From Podospora pseudocomata (taxonomy: Eukaryota; Ascomycota; Sordariomycetes; Sordariales; Podosporaceae), in contig NW_026946363.1 of assembly GCF_035222375.1 (NCBI RefSeq), positions 3,720,001 through 3,784,000 on the forward strand: a stretch of DNA of 64,000 bases, written 5' to 3'. The notes beneath the pieces were generated by a model that was given only the letters and a program-made list of their open reading frames with translations, searched no databases and was not told the origin of the DNA. Made by a program: the position numbers and the translations under genes. Positions 38,238 through 48,576 of the stretch are shown here, in pieces (positions within the stretch are counted from its first letter, which is position 1; each line of letters starts with the position of its first letter).

Positions 38238-39261
38238 TTGTGGTTTTGGAGAGAAGAAAAAAACATGATACCCGGTGAAGGTGTTTTTTTTTTTTGGTAC
38301 GATTGTTGGAAGGTTTGTTGGAACTGTTTGGTGTGAGAGAAGGGAGGGGTGGGTTTTATGCATATTATTATACAGCACACAGTCGTTACGGTATAGCTTT
38401 GTTGGAAAGGGGTGTTTAATATCTGTTATAGGGTTGGATGAATGTTTGGGCGCAAAATTCATACATATCTCGTATTGTATTGTCATCTATTTTTTGGGGG
38501 AGGGGGTTGTTAGTGAATGGATGGCTTGATGGATGTGTTGTTTCTGGGTGTTTGTTTTGTTGACTGGTACTGGAGATCTATATTTTTATGTTGGAAGGAT
38601 ATGATGATGAGCTTGGTTTGTGTGGTTTGGGGATGTGGTGATAGTGTCGAGATGGTTCGATAAGGAGGCTGGACTGGAAAGAGATGTTTCAAAACATGAA
38701 AATACAATACAGATATCAGACTAGGTGCTATCTAGATGGTTTCGGTCGTGTGTTTTTTTTCCTAAGGGATTTTCTTGTGCCAGGTTGTCTTGGCTTGATG
38801 GGATGAATACATTTGGCACTCTTAGGGGGTGGGGTGTACGGTTGTTCCTTGCAATCATCCAGGCACATCTTAACATGAGACTTGCTTGTTTGTTACTTTG
38901 ATTCAACCCTTTTCTTTGGCATTGTGCATCAATCAAGGTATCACATTCGCTCTTCCCCCTCTTCCTGAGGTCTTCTTTTCGGAAATACTTGCACCGGAAT
39001 CTACTTGTGTTAAAGAGGGATCGATCATCAGATACAGCAAGCAAAATCACCCCAGCCTGTGGAACACACATGCTGTCTTCATCATCCTTTTGGACACTGT
39101 TCTTCAAAACGGCATTCTTCCACAATCTTCTATATGCCCCAGATGTTACAAATTTCATCCTGTTCGTGCGACCATGTTTGATGCCTGATTTGGGATTTCT
39201 CAGAACAATCTTAGTCAATGCTATAGAGAGAGATATCAGGACCTGGTGTTCCTCTCTTTTC

Positions 39262-39284
39262 TTTTTTTTTTTTTTTTTTTTTTT
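39262..39284. repeat. poly-T tract
   Basis: 23 consecutive T residues, flanked by TCTCTTTTC on the left. Confidence 0.95.
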
Positions 39285-39344
39285 GCGTACCTACCATTAC
39301 CATTGTGTCATATTGGGGTCTTCCTCCGCAAGAGTGACTGAGAG

Positions 39345-39545
39345 GTGATATGCACTTGCACAAGACTTTGGTGTCATCACAGAAGTGCTTTATAAGACCT
39401 TTTTGATCAAGATAACAGGACTTGTGTATGACTTTCTTGATAGGATGAAGGACTTTCATAGGATCATTGAAGAATATAACAGTGCTTGTTATGACTTTTC
39501 GAAGAAGATAGTGTGCCTCAGTGTGGTGGTTCTTGTCACAATTGG
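39345..39545. repeat. degenerate ~33-bp tandem repeat, block A
   Basis: About five or six diverged copies follow the pattern ACAGnGCTTGnnnnnGACTTT, then an A-rich GATCAAGATA-like end. Examples are TGCACTTGCACAAGACTTT (39350-39368), ACAGAAGTGCTTTATAAGAC (39379-39398) and ACAGTGCTTGTTATGACTTT (39479-39498). The phrase CTTGCACAAGA is shared with block B. Confidence 0.7.
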
Positions 39546-39920
39546 TGTGTTATATCAAACAGCCCAAATTGAAGGGGGAAAAGAGAGTTGTATTTCTTTA
39601 GCTATGATAAGGTCTCAAACTTCCAATTTAAACCACCAAAGGTGAGTCCATTACACCTTGCCACAGCAATGCCTCCTTTCCTTGCGACGAGCATCACCGA
39701 ATCGCCATAGTGATTACCGTAAGTGTACCAGTTGAGCGGAGGCGTAACGAGACGTGGTGATAATCGTAGGTAAACTACTATCGGCGATAAGGTGGTATAG
39801 AAATCGAAGGTGTGATGCCAAAAGCGTGTATGGTACAATGTGTGTGGTGATGACGGTGTTGAACTGTCAAATCGATGCGCAGCGAGAAAAAAACCCCTCC
39901 AAACTTCCAAAATAAGCTGG

Positions 39921-40205
39921 CAGCCCTCGTGCAAGGACTTTTCCGCAAAGACAGTAATGCTTTACATGTAATCTTTTTACAAGAGTAGCAGCGGTCAACA
40001 AATGAATTTTTCGTCAAGGTAACAGCGCATGCAAATGACTGTTATGGGAAAATTGTAGCGCTCGCGGTTGAGCTTTTCTGTCAAGATAGGACCGTTTGTA
40101 AACGAAGTTTGATTATCACAGCAGCGCTTGCACAAGAGTTGTATGAAAATAGCACCGCTTGCACAAGATATAAAAATCAAGACAGCAGCGCTTACCAGTG
40201 ATGTC
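39921..40205. repeat. degenerate ~33-bp tandem repeat, block B
   Basis: About eight or nine diverged copies starting CAGCGCTTGCACAAG or similar and ending TCAAGATAG-like. GCTTGCACAAGA appears twice (about 40127-40138 and 40157-40168). Copies also begin CAGCGGTCAACAAATGA and CAGCGCATGCAAATGACT. It is separated from block A by about 380 bp of unrelated sequence. Confidence 0.72.
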
Positions 40206-40902
40206 TCTGATTAAAGCTTGGATTGGTCAAAATAAAGTTGGGATGGATTCTTTAAATATCATGGCTTGCATAATGTAGGGTAGAATTGTTCTGGTTGTGT
40301 CCTGCTACTACGACACATCCAAAATCCAGGACGGAGTCCCAGAGTGTCTGCATTCTGGTTCCTCCAGAGGATCAAGAATTTGACTGTCTCATTTGGACTG
40401 CCATCATGTTAGATTTGATCGGTTCTAGCCAATTCTAAACTCACCATCAAGCAGATGAATGGTTCTTTGAGAGGCTCTCCTGTTAACTCCCTTGTTTGAC
40501 TCTTTCTAAGGACCTCTGTCCCAATCGTAGCAGATGTGGTACTTGGGTTCTCATCGCAATAGTCAATACGCAGGTCAAACACCCTATAACGCAAAGCATG
40601 CATTTTTCAGTGAACTTTACACACCCAACACGATATACTGTACAGCTATACCCGCACTTCTAATACCTGTGACTGTCCCAAACCCTTCCCAGACAACTTT
40701 TAACACCGCCCATCTTTAACAATACACCTATCGATACAACTCGCCCCTTTTTGCTGACCCTGAACGCCTTCGAACTGATATCATACACTAATTCTACACC
40801 CAAACTTTCCTTATCCCACTCGTTCCTCTTATCGTAACACCCAGCCCAATCATCCTGCATTCCCTGTCCTCTTTCCGGCTCTAGAAAGGCACAAAACGCC
40901 TT

Positions 40903-42522
40903 TTACTCATCATATCTTTCAATCTTCCACGCCAGATCACTATCCACCTCAACCACCCTGTCTCCATCCTCCTCAAACAACGCATTCAGCTCACTCATCC
41001 TCGTAACAACGCCACCTTCCGGCAGCTCTCTTCTCCGAGTCGGTGAGCCAAAACTGCCGAACGCCTGGCCTTCATACTGCTTCATTCTCTCGTAGGATTC
41101 GGCAAGCTTGGCGACATCCGGAATAAACATCTCTTCTTCCGACTCCTCCCCTCCAGCATATTGCTGGTAATGCAGCAAGGGCTCTGACCGCTTCCGTTTA
41201 GGGTTACTGTTTACCTTGCCTTCACGGTTGCCGGGGGAACGAAAAGGGGTAGCGGAGCCACGATCACCCGGTTCAGAGGTAGGTATCTGAGTAGCGGTAG
41301 ATTCAGGGGCAACAACGGGGGAAGATCTGCGGAGTGGCGATAGTGTAAAAGGGGCGTAGGGGGTTGTCCGGGGTGACAAAACTGCGGCTCGGGCGCGGAT
41401 GATAGCTCGGTGTCGACGAGAACGGGGCTCCCTTACTGGTGAGCTGGAGGGGGGACTGGGGGGTTTGAACCCTAGGTCGCGATTCACCTTGGATTCTGCC
41501 CCGAGGTTAAGGGCGAAGTAGAGGCCGGAGAGTCCCCTCGTAGTGGGAGAGGTCGATAGGCTGGAGGAGGATGAAGGGGCGGAGCTCTTGGGATTGGGTC
41601 CAGGGGTTTGTTTGTTACCTAACGATATAGGGGCCGAGGGGGGGTATAATTCGTCCTTTAGGTTGACGCGGAAACGGGAGGGGTTGTGGCTTGACTGCCG
41701 CTGTCTTTTAGGAGGACTAGGCAAGATATTGTTACCTGTGACAACCTCAGGGGGGGTGCTGACTTGAGAGGAGGACTTCAAACTTCCGACCGGACCACGA
41801 TTGCTTTGCGGAGGGCTGCAGTAGGCCTCTAAAGTCCGCAGACTGGCAGAAGATAGCCTCCTTGACGATGTTGCGAAGGAGAAGCCAAGAGTCATGGGAT
41901 CCAGGCTGGTTTTCGACAATGACCTCTCGTGTTGTTTACTTTTTGAGGAATCCGCAACCAAGGAATGTCTCTCGACCCCAGATTCGAGATTCGCAATTTG
42001 GTGTTCTGATCTCGATCGATGAAGGGCGGCAAAATGCAACTTAGAAACCCCTTTGGGCTTCCTTCCAGACGTGAGGGGCAACCTTTCTCGGCTATCCATT
42101 CCTTTTTCTTGGGTTCCGGCGGGGAAGTGGCGGTTTCCGTGGCGATTGGAGTCGAGGTTATACCCCTCGACTGCATCGAAGTCCCTTTCCTTAACCCCAA
42201 GCTGTTTGGGGATCACATCGGCAAGCTTATCAAGAGACGAGATCGAAACACCCAGAGATATAGCCCCCGCAGAGCGATCCGTGGATATCAACCCCCTTCT
42301 CTCCCCCATCTCTGCCGGCAACTCTTCCATCTTGAAGCCTTCCTGGGCATCTTCCCGCAGACTTTCCTGCCGCTGAATCTTCCGGTCAAGACTCTCGAGA
42401 ATCACACTCTCTCGACCAGTCCTCCTGGTCGTCCTCTTCGCCTCCCTCATGTCAACGCACTGTTTACAAAATAGTTGGAGAGGGGTAAGGGGTGCCCCTG
42501 ACTTGACCAAAACAAGGTGCAT
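40903..42522 (-). CDS. unrecognised Ser/Pro-rich, mostly disordered protein
   Basis: A single open frame of 539 aa from ATG at 42522, or 515 aa if the second Met (codon 42450, MREAKRTTRRTG) is the start. The first alternative runs across CTATTTTGTAAACAG, which looks like an intron 3' end. A short upstream exon is therefore possible and the N-terminus is uncertain. I recognise no family. Residues 30-75 are charged and may be helical. The middle (160-430) is Ser/Pro/Arg-rich and disordered, with basic clusters such as PPKRQRQ and NPKRKRSEP that could be nuclear localisation signals. The C-terminus is acidic and more ordered (ESEEEMFIPDVAKLAESYER, and a DSDLAWKIERYDE end). The length and the biased composition of the frame argue for a real gene. 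It is flanked by decayed repeats on both sides. Confidence 0.7.
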   Translation of the reverse strand: MHLVLVKSGAPLTPLQLFCKQCVDMREAKRTTRRTGRESVILESLDRKIQRQESLREDAQEGFKMEELPAEMGERRGLISTDRSAGAISLGVSISSLDKLADVIPKQLGVKERDFDAVEGYNLDSNRHGNRHFPAGTQEKGMDSRERLPLTSGRKPKGVSKLHFAALHRSRSEHQIANLESGVERHSLVADSSKSKQHERSLSKTSLDPMTLGFSFATSSRRLSSASLRTLEAYCSPPQSNRGPVGSLKSSSQVSTPPEVVTGNNILPSPPKRQRQSSHNPSRFRVNLKDELYPPSAPISLGNKQTPGPNPKSSAPSSSSSLSTSPTTRGLSGLYFALNLGAESKVNRDLGFKPPSPPSSSPVREPRSRRHRAIIRARAAVLSPRTTPYAPFTLSPLRRSSPVVAPESTATQIPTSEPGDRGSATPFRSPGNREGKVNSNPKRKRSEPLLHYQQYAGGEESEEEMFIPDVAKLAESYERMKQYEGQAFGSFGSPTRRRELPEGGVVTRMSELNALFEEDGDRVVEVDSDLAWKIERYDE

Positions 42523-43913
42523 TTTTGATCGAGCAACACCACATCCATGACACCATTCGCAGGGAAATCTCCCCTCTGCCCCCTATGTTAGACATACATA
42601 TTAGCATAACAAACATAACATGACTTTATAAAATTGCTCAGACGAAATGTTGAGCGTTTCTGAACGCTGCTGACTTCATGTTTGGATGACAAAGTAAGCG
42701 TTTTCAAACGCTTAACTTGACACTCCCAAACGCTATGGCAATATTGTTGGTGTCACGGGCTGGGTGGTAAAGTCTGAGACAAGGCAACAGTTATACCAAC
42801 CAATTGATTGAAATACTAAGGTGAAGAAGAAAAGAGGAAAAATATCACAACCGCTGTTTGCCTGCAGGGCCTTTACCACACTTATCCTCCAGTCTGCCAG
42901 TGCCAGGCTAGTGTCAGGCCAGTGCCGTGACAGTTGGGATGAAATGTCAAGTGCCCCCGAGTGTTTCTGTGACTTGTTCGGATGACAAACTTGGTGTTTT
43001 CAAACACTAGAAAAAAGAGTTTGGATGAAATACGATCGCCATTAAGCGCAGGTGTAGCAATATTCAGATAAGATACCAAGCATCTCAAACCGCCAAGTCA
43101 AAAATCCAAATACTGTTTGGATGAAGTGGTGAGTGCCCCTAAGCGCTGTTGTAGGAGAGCTTGGATGAGATATGAAGCATTTTAGAACGCTAAGTTAAAA
43201 AACACAAAGTGTGTTTGGACGAAATGTTGAGCGCCACTGAGCGCGGATGTGGTGGTGTTTCGATGCTAAGTTCAAAAGCCGAATACTATCCGGATGGAAT
43301 ATCAAGCGGTCCAAAACCATAGAAGATTGTTTGGACGAGAGGTGAAAGATTACTTAGATGAGAGTAGGAAATTGTTGGGATGAGAAGCAAGCGTCTCCAA
43401 ATAACAAGTGAAGAAAATCTAGATGTTTCTTGGATGATATATCAGCCTCTCAGAACGCTCAAAAAGCAAGGTTTGAATATCATCTCAAGCGTTTAGAAAC
43501 GCCAAGAAGAGAAGTCCAAACATTGTTGAGATGAGATTTGAAGTGCCTCAAAACGCCAAGTTAAATAAACCCAACACTCGTCGGATGATGAGTTGAGCAT
43601 ATTCGAACACCACTTGATGGCTTGTTCAGATGATGGATTAAGCGCGTTCAAGTGTTGTTATAAAGGTGGTGGGATGATGGATGGGGTGTTGAGAAGTGTA
43701 ACCTGTGAACAAGGACTGCTCAAAGCACTGTTGGAGTGTACTCCAATGACATATTAAGGATCGTAAAACACCGGTTGAAAACACACCAAGGGCGTCAAAG
43801 TGCTCTCGTATGAGTGTTGGATGACCGCGGAAGAGTTTTGGGAAGGCAGATTCGAGCGAGATTAACCTTCTGTTGAGGAGTGTTCGGAGGAAAGTTCCGT
43901 GATTGGGATGGGA
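42523..43913. other. repeat-filled intergenic region upstream of the orphan gene
   Basis: No gene was recognised. Most of the interval from 42640 to 43700 is made of a degenerate motif family described in its own entry. Confidence 0.6.
42640..43700. repeat. decayed tandem array with GTTTGGATGA / AAGCG...CGCTT motifs
   Basis: About 16-18 diverged units of roughly 50-60 bp. Each has a TTTGGATGA-like head (for example at about 42680, 42955, 43018, 43109, 43150 and 43209). This is followed by a palindromic or half-palindromic core such as AAGCGTTTTCAAACGCTT (42696-42713, perfect 8-base arms), AGCGTTTCTGAACGCT (42653-42668) or AAGCGTTTAGAAACGCC (about 43486-43502). Tails resemble AAGTTAAAnAnnCCAAACA. 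Copies differ widely, so this is an old array or one mutated after amplification. Confidence 0.75.
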
Positions 43914-44671
43914 TCAATCGCCACTTGGCTGCCCTACTGACAGCTTGGGGGCCTGTCAAAGAAGAAGAAGGGGTATGGGCATGTCTTGACGAAGACCGCT
44001 CACTCCACTTGGGATGAACAATGACCGTGTCGTAGGGGGTATTTTTGCCAAGGGGCTCTCCGGAAGTGAAGAAAAAGAACAGGAAACAGGATAGGGAGAC
44101 TTATAACATACCGGCTGTTGACGCCACAACCCGTACCTCTCACGGCACGAGACACACAAGCTGCTCCTAGCGAGCTCGTCACCAGCGTGGAGACGCTGGT
44201 ACGACTCCTCGCGGAGTTGCCCGCACAGGAAGCAGCTGTGTGCCCCGGCCGGAGAGGCAGTGAGAGCGGCGGAGGCGCTGGTGTACTGGTTGGCTTCCAG
44301 TCGGGCTCTGAATGAGATAGGTAGAAAGTGGAAGTTAGTTATATATATCTATAACATCAGGACAAAGATTCAATAAAGTTTTTGCATCGAGGGATGTGTT
44401 CCAGAAACACGGGGATGTTGATTCAGTGCCTGGCACCTGGCTAGCAGATAGGGGCATCGAAGACTGAGGGTTAGTGCCTGGTTGTGTTGTATGAAGTCGA
44501 AAATGCCGACCAAAGAATTCTCAGGCCCAAACCTCGCTCTGGTCTCTCTTGAAAATCACTGTATCGAGGATCTGGTGCCGTGTCGTTGATAATGATGACG
44601 CTGCTGTTGGAATAGAGAGGTCGAAATGCCGTCGAAGACTTCAACAATGTGGCCAACTCGGAGTCGCTCAT
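43914..44671 (-). CDS. small predicted CxxC-x22-CxxC zinc-finger protein
   Basis: Predicted from splice logic; I do not recognise the protein. Exons 44671-44533, 44477-44411, 44307-44112 and 43952-43914 encode 146 aa with every junction GT-AG and in frame. The start is MSDSELATLLKSSTAFRPL. Exon 3 carries the strongest coding signal: ARLEANQYTSASAALTA, then C94-x2-C97 and C120-x2-C123. CFLCGQL and LCVSCRERYGLW frame a 22-residue loop. The pattern resembles a loosened GATA-type finger, which normally has a 17-20 residue loop and an LCNACG second half. Introns 1 and 3 lack a clear branch site. If intron 3 is retained, the tail differs and ends with about 50 hydrophobic residues. Confidence 0.5.
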
Positions 44672-45193
44672 TCGAGGTCGAAGAAAGAGTGAAAACGCCA
44701 GTCAGAATATACTTGCAGGTTTGAATCCATGTCGCTGGCGAGGGCGCGGGCGACGACGACGACGATGGCAACGGCTTGCAAACGCTGGGCTAGGTGACGT
44801 GGCGAAGAAAGTCGTGGCGGTCGTGGTCGAAAAAGTGAAGGTGGGAAAGCAGCAAAAAACCAACTGAGCTGCTTTAGTATTGTCCAAATCGTGCGGCAGA
44901 AAGAGCAAAGCTGGGACGACGACCAGACCATTCTCCCCGAATCACCCGTTCATTGACAAGGGACTTTGAAATATCAAGATAAGACCACCCAACACTGTAC
45001 AGATTTCACCAGCAACTTCCAAGAACACCCAAAATGAACATTAAATACGCATTTGCTTAACTCCCACGCGTTTTGGTGTACAGTGCCCACACCAGGCATT
45101 CTTCTTTTCCCAACCCATATATCACTGTGGTAAATAGAGGAAAAGAAATTACAAAAAAATCTAACATACTCCTTGAGGAAAGCTGTTATTCCC
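44672..45193. other. intergenic, zinc-finger gene to stt3
   Basis: A spacer with purine-rich GACGACGAC tracts at about 44740-44765. A short ATG with six codons ending at a gtatat site (around 44725) could be an extra first exon of the zinc-finger gene, but I cannot support it. Confidence 0.4.
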
Positions 45194-47714
45194 TTAATCC
45201 ACACGCAGGACCCGAGACCCCCTCTTCTTGGTGGCCTTCTTCTTCTTGAGCCCCTTCTCGAACGCTGTCGCCGAGATATGGTCACGGCCAACGTTGTCAA
45301 GGTCCTTGACCTTGTAGATTCTGATGATCCAGTTCTCGCTGGTAAAGGCCTCCTCCAGGGTGCTGAGGGAAGGACCAATCTCGGGCAGACGGGCTTGGCG
45401 CATGCGATCGACAGCCTGTCCTGGAGGGAACAGGTTGTTGAAGTTGTAGTAGGACATCTTGTACCTATGAGACTGTTAACAAGTTGTATTGTGACATGGA
45501 AAGATGAGTGAAACTTACATCAAGCTGTTCTTCATGGTCTCGGTAGCCTCGCCGTCGACACGATACTCGCCTCTTGGGGTGAAGAAGGCGCGCTCGCTGA
45601 CCTCATCAGGCCAGATACCCTCAGCGATACGAACCATCCACAAGAACTTGTTGATATCGTCGCCAGAATAGCCCAGAAGACCGCCAAAGACCACGAGAAC
45701 ATAGTCGACCTCGTGCTGGCGCATGATGGGGTAGCTGACCTCCTCGCGCGAGCTCATGGCTTTACCGACAGTGGCAATGTGTGTGTTGTTCCACGTGTTG
45801 TTGTCGACAAGAGTTGGCCGGTCAGCCATGCCACCAATTTGGTAACCATAATCCCACCACGACATAATCTTGGCGTCCTCCTTTGTGTTTTGGCGAAGCC
45901 ACTGGTAGGCCTCACGGTAATCGTCAATAATGTGCTGGCTTCCGTCAGGCATCCTGCTTGCCAGGACCACGGAGGGAGAGGAGTATGCGTTGGACGTGAC
46001 CCAGGTGCAGTGCATGACGAAAATGAGGAGGTAGATGGCCATAGCGCCCACCATCAAGATCTTGGACCACAGGCCATAAATGCCAACAACGGGCTTGTTA
46101 GTGGACTTAAGACCAGACTTCGAGCCCTTCTTCTCAGCGGCCTCGGCGGCTTGCTGGTCCTCCTCGGTAGGAGTCTTTGCGACAAGGTAGTTGTTGAGGA
46201 TGGTCGAGATGGCGATGGCACCAGCAACACAGACCACAGGGGTCAATGTAAGCATCAGGCGGACCATGACACCAGCGAAGTAGCTGCCAAAAACAGCGTA
46301 CACAATGATGAACACATGCTCATCAGCTAGCTCCTGGAAACAGAGGTAGACACCAACAGGGAAGACGAAAATAAGCAGGTTGAGGTCAAAGAAGAAAGCT
46401 GGCCAGGCGGTGGGCTGATGTTCAGAGACGGAGGCAATGATGGGAATGTGGATCTTAGCATATCCGGTATCCCAAAGTGAGTAGAAACGTCCGCTCCACG
46501 GGGCGATAATGCCGGCGCTGGTGGCAATCACCAGAGCCGCAAGAGACAGAACGAAGATACCGCCAGCAAAGATCCAGAGGAATGTCTGGAACTGACGGCC
46601 GGGAATGGCTGACCGGACATAGTCCAAAAAAGCGAGGAGCTGGACGAAGCCGAAAATACCAAGGGCAGGCATGTGCTCGCTAGTCTTGACAGGCAAGAAA
46701 CCAACAAAAGGAATCTGCATGCTGGCCAGTGTGCCCAGGGCATACCAGGTAGTGTACGAAACGTATAGCCTGGTGCTGTAGCGACCCATGAGGATAAGGA
46801 CGAAGGCGTGAAGGGGAAGAAGGCAGGTGATGAAGGCATAACCACCCCAGGAGGCGACCATGTAGCCGTAAAACAGGGCGCAGAAAGCACCCCACAGCAT
46901 GGAACCCTGCTTCAAGGCCTTGATCCAGAGATAGAAGGTGAAGACGAGCAGGAAAATCGCAATGGCTTCGTTGTCGTAACTGCCAGCAACTGATCGAGAG
47001 ATGTAGCCGGGGGCGATGCCCATAAACAGAGCAGCCAGGAGGCCGGCCGAGTTGTATGTTGTCATTTCATTGGTGAGGAGATAGGCGGCAATAGCCGTAA
47101 GGCCGGAGAAAGCGGGCGCGAGAAGAACGCAGACGTTGCGAATATCGACGGGAATCGTGAAGGCGCGGAGGGCGTGCCAGATAGCACCGCTGGTTACCAT
47201 GAGGCCAGGGTAGAGGGTACCACCCGTGACACGGCCCAGGGGATGCCATGTTCGGTCATCGAACCAGTCCCAGAAGTTGTAGAAGCCATTTGCGACGAGA
47301 TATTTTGTGGCGCGGAAGTTGAACCAAGGGTCGACTGGAAGGGTGTTAGTATATCTTGACATATTGGGCAGAGGACGCGATGGGGCCGCAGCGCAACGCA
47401 TATGGGAGACTGACATTCGTGGATAATACTTTCGAAACCTAGGAAACAAGCAGCATGTTAGCAATGCAGTTGACGAACTATGGGATACACAGGACCCAGA
47501 GAAGCACAGAAACAGCCCCAGTGAAGCAGCCGCGAGCTTGCTGTCCAGCCATTATAGCTTCCTCCATGCCCAGGGAACACCTACGAATGACGGAAAACAG
47601 GCGGCTTGCGATTGAGGCGCCGGCGATGAGGGCGAGGATAATGACCCGCAGCACGCTGCGAGTACTTTTCCCCTTGCCCACATCGGCTAGAATTTCAAGT
47701 GTTTCGGCCGACAT
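45194..47714 (-). CDS. stt3: oligosaccharyltransferase catalytic subunit Stt3
   Basis: Polytopic ER membrane enzyme that transfers the lipid-linked glycan to Asn in N-glycosylation. Exons 47714-47585, 47438-47415 (24 nt), 47334-45519 and 45464-45194 encode 746 aa. The start MSAETLEILADVGKGK is followed by a first transmembrane helix. The microexon supplies RFESIIHE, and the next exon continues FDPWFNFRATKYL, where Asp53 is the conserved acidic residue. Many hydrophobic segments follow. WWDYG at residues 544-548 is the signature acceptor-recognition motif. The last exon reads YKMSYYNFNNLFPPGQ and ends in a basic KKKKATKKRG tail. Without the microexon the frame reads into nonsense (MSVSHMRCAAAP), so the splice model is well supported. 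Confidence 0.97.
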
Positions 47715-48576
47715 GGTGGCCTGCAGTTGGCGTTGTGCTTCCTCTCGTCGGTGGGAGTTGAGGAGAGGCTGCAACAGGTTCAAATTACCCAGAGCATCGC
47801 TGTCGAGTTGGAGAGGACAGTTTGGAGCTTTGCTGCATCATGGTCCAGGGCCAGTCTTGGCACTCGTTATTGGACCGAGCCAGGGGTACACAAGCCCCAC
47901 CGTTCCCGCCGTTCTGCCATATTCTGCCAGGGCGGTCAGAGAAAGTGATGCCGCACTTGGTCTCAGCAACACTTGGCATCAACATTGAATTTCCCTGCCA
48001 GCAGCTGCCATGGATATCATATTCACCGATAATGGGGGGGTAATTTGGAGAAAGCACACCGTCAACGTCGGCATGGGCTAGTATGCACTTGAACAGCCCG
48101 TTATGGCCGTTACCTGACCCCAGGTCGACGTAGGAAACCGAATTAGAGGCATGTCACGCTCACAACGGACAAGGGCACAAGAGCACGATAAGACAAACAG
48201 TGGTGGGCGTCCAGACAGAGGGTATCATATATCTGGCAACGTCTATGGGTTTCCCTGGACAGTTTCCTTAGCCCCGGCCGAATCAATCGGTCCCTACCAA
48301 GACGCCGCCATAGATGCGCAAGCATCGACAGGCGCAACTAGCATTCCATGTGGAATCACCTCCGAGAGACCTCCAATGTGGGTGTTTAGTGCAAAGCTTT
48401 GATTCGGTAGCAGTAAAGCTACCTAGCCGCATCGAAAAATCATTGACCTCGTAAACACCCCAAAACCCTAAAAGCAGATGACCCTGGGATGATGCAGTGT
48501 GCTGAGTGGAAGACCTTTTTTTAACCGCGCCGCTGGTGCCCTAGTACAACCGTCCCATTATCCTCGAAACGCCAAT
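47715..48576. promoter_or_regulatory. upstream region of stt3
   Basis: A spacer between stt3 (upstream side) and the end of rpl35. AAAACCCTAAAA (48462-48473) is telobox-like. No gene was recognised; the 101-codon minus-strand frame starting near 47783 is the stt3 first exon read too far upstream and through its intron. Confidence 0.5.

Larger units (their letters stand above)
38238..40902. other. intergenic region with decayed repeats
   Basis: A 2.7-kb interval between the facing kinase and orphan genes. It holds a 23-T run (39262-39284) and two blocks of a degenerate tandem repeat of about 33 bp, listed separately. No protein-like frame was recognised. The 165-codon minus-strand frame near 38721-39218 starts at TTG and looks random. 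Confidence 0.5.

Noticed and set aside
37491-38486. 331-codon minus-strand frame over the kinase 3' end
   Set aside because: It is antisense to the conserved second FHA-like region and coiled coil of the kinase, and its sequence is low-complexity.
38721-39218. 165-codon minus-strand frame
   Set aside because: It starts at TTG, has no recognisable domain and lies next to decayed repeats.
43914-44671. firm assignment as a GATA transcription factor
   Set aside because: The loop is 22 residues and the second half is LCVSC instead of LCNACG, so only a GATA-like zinc finger can be stated.
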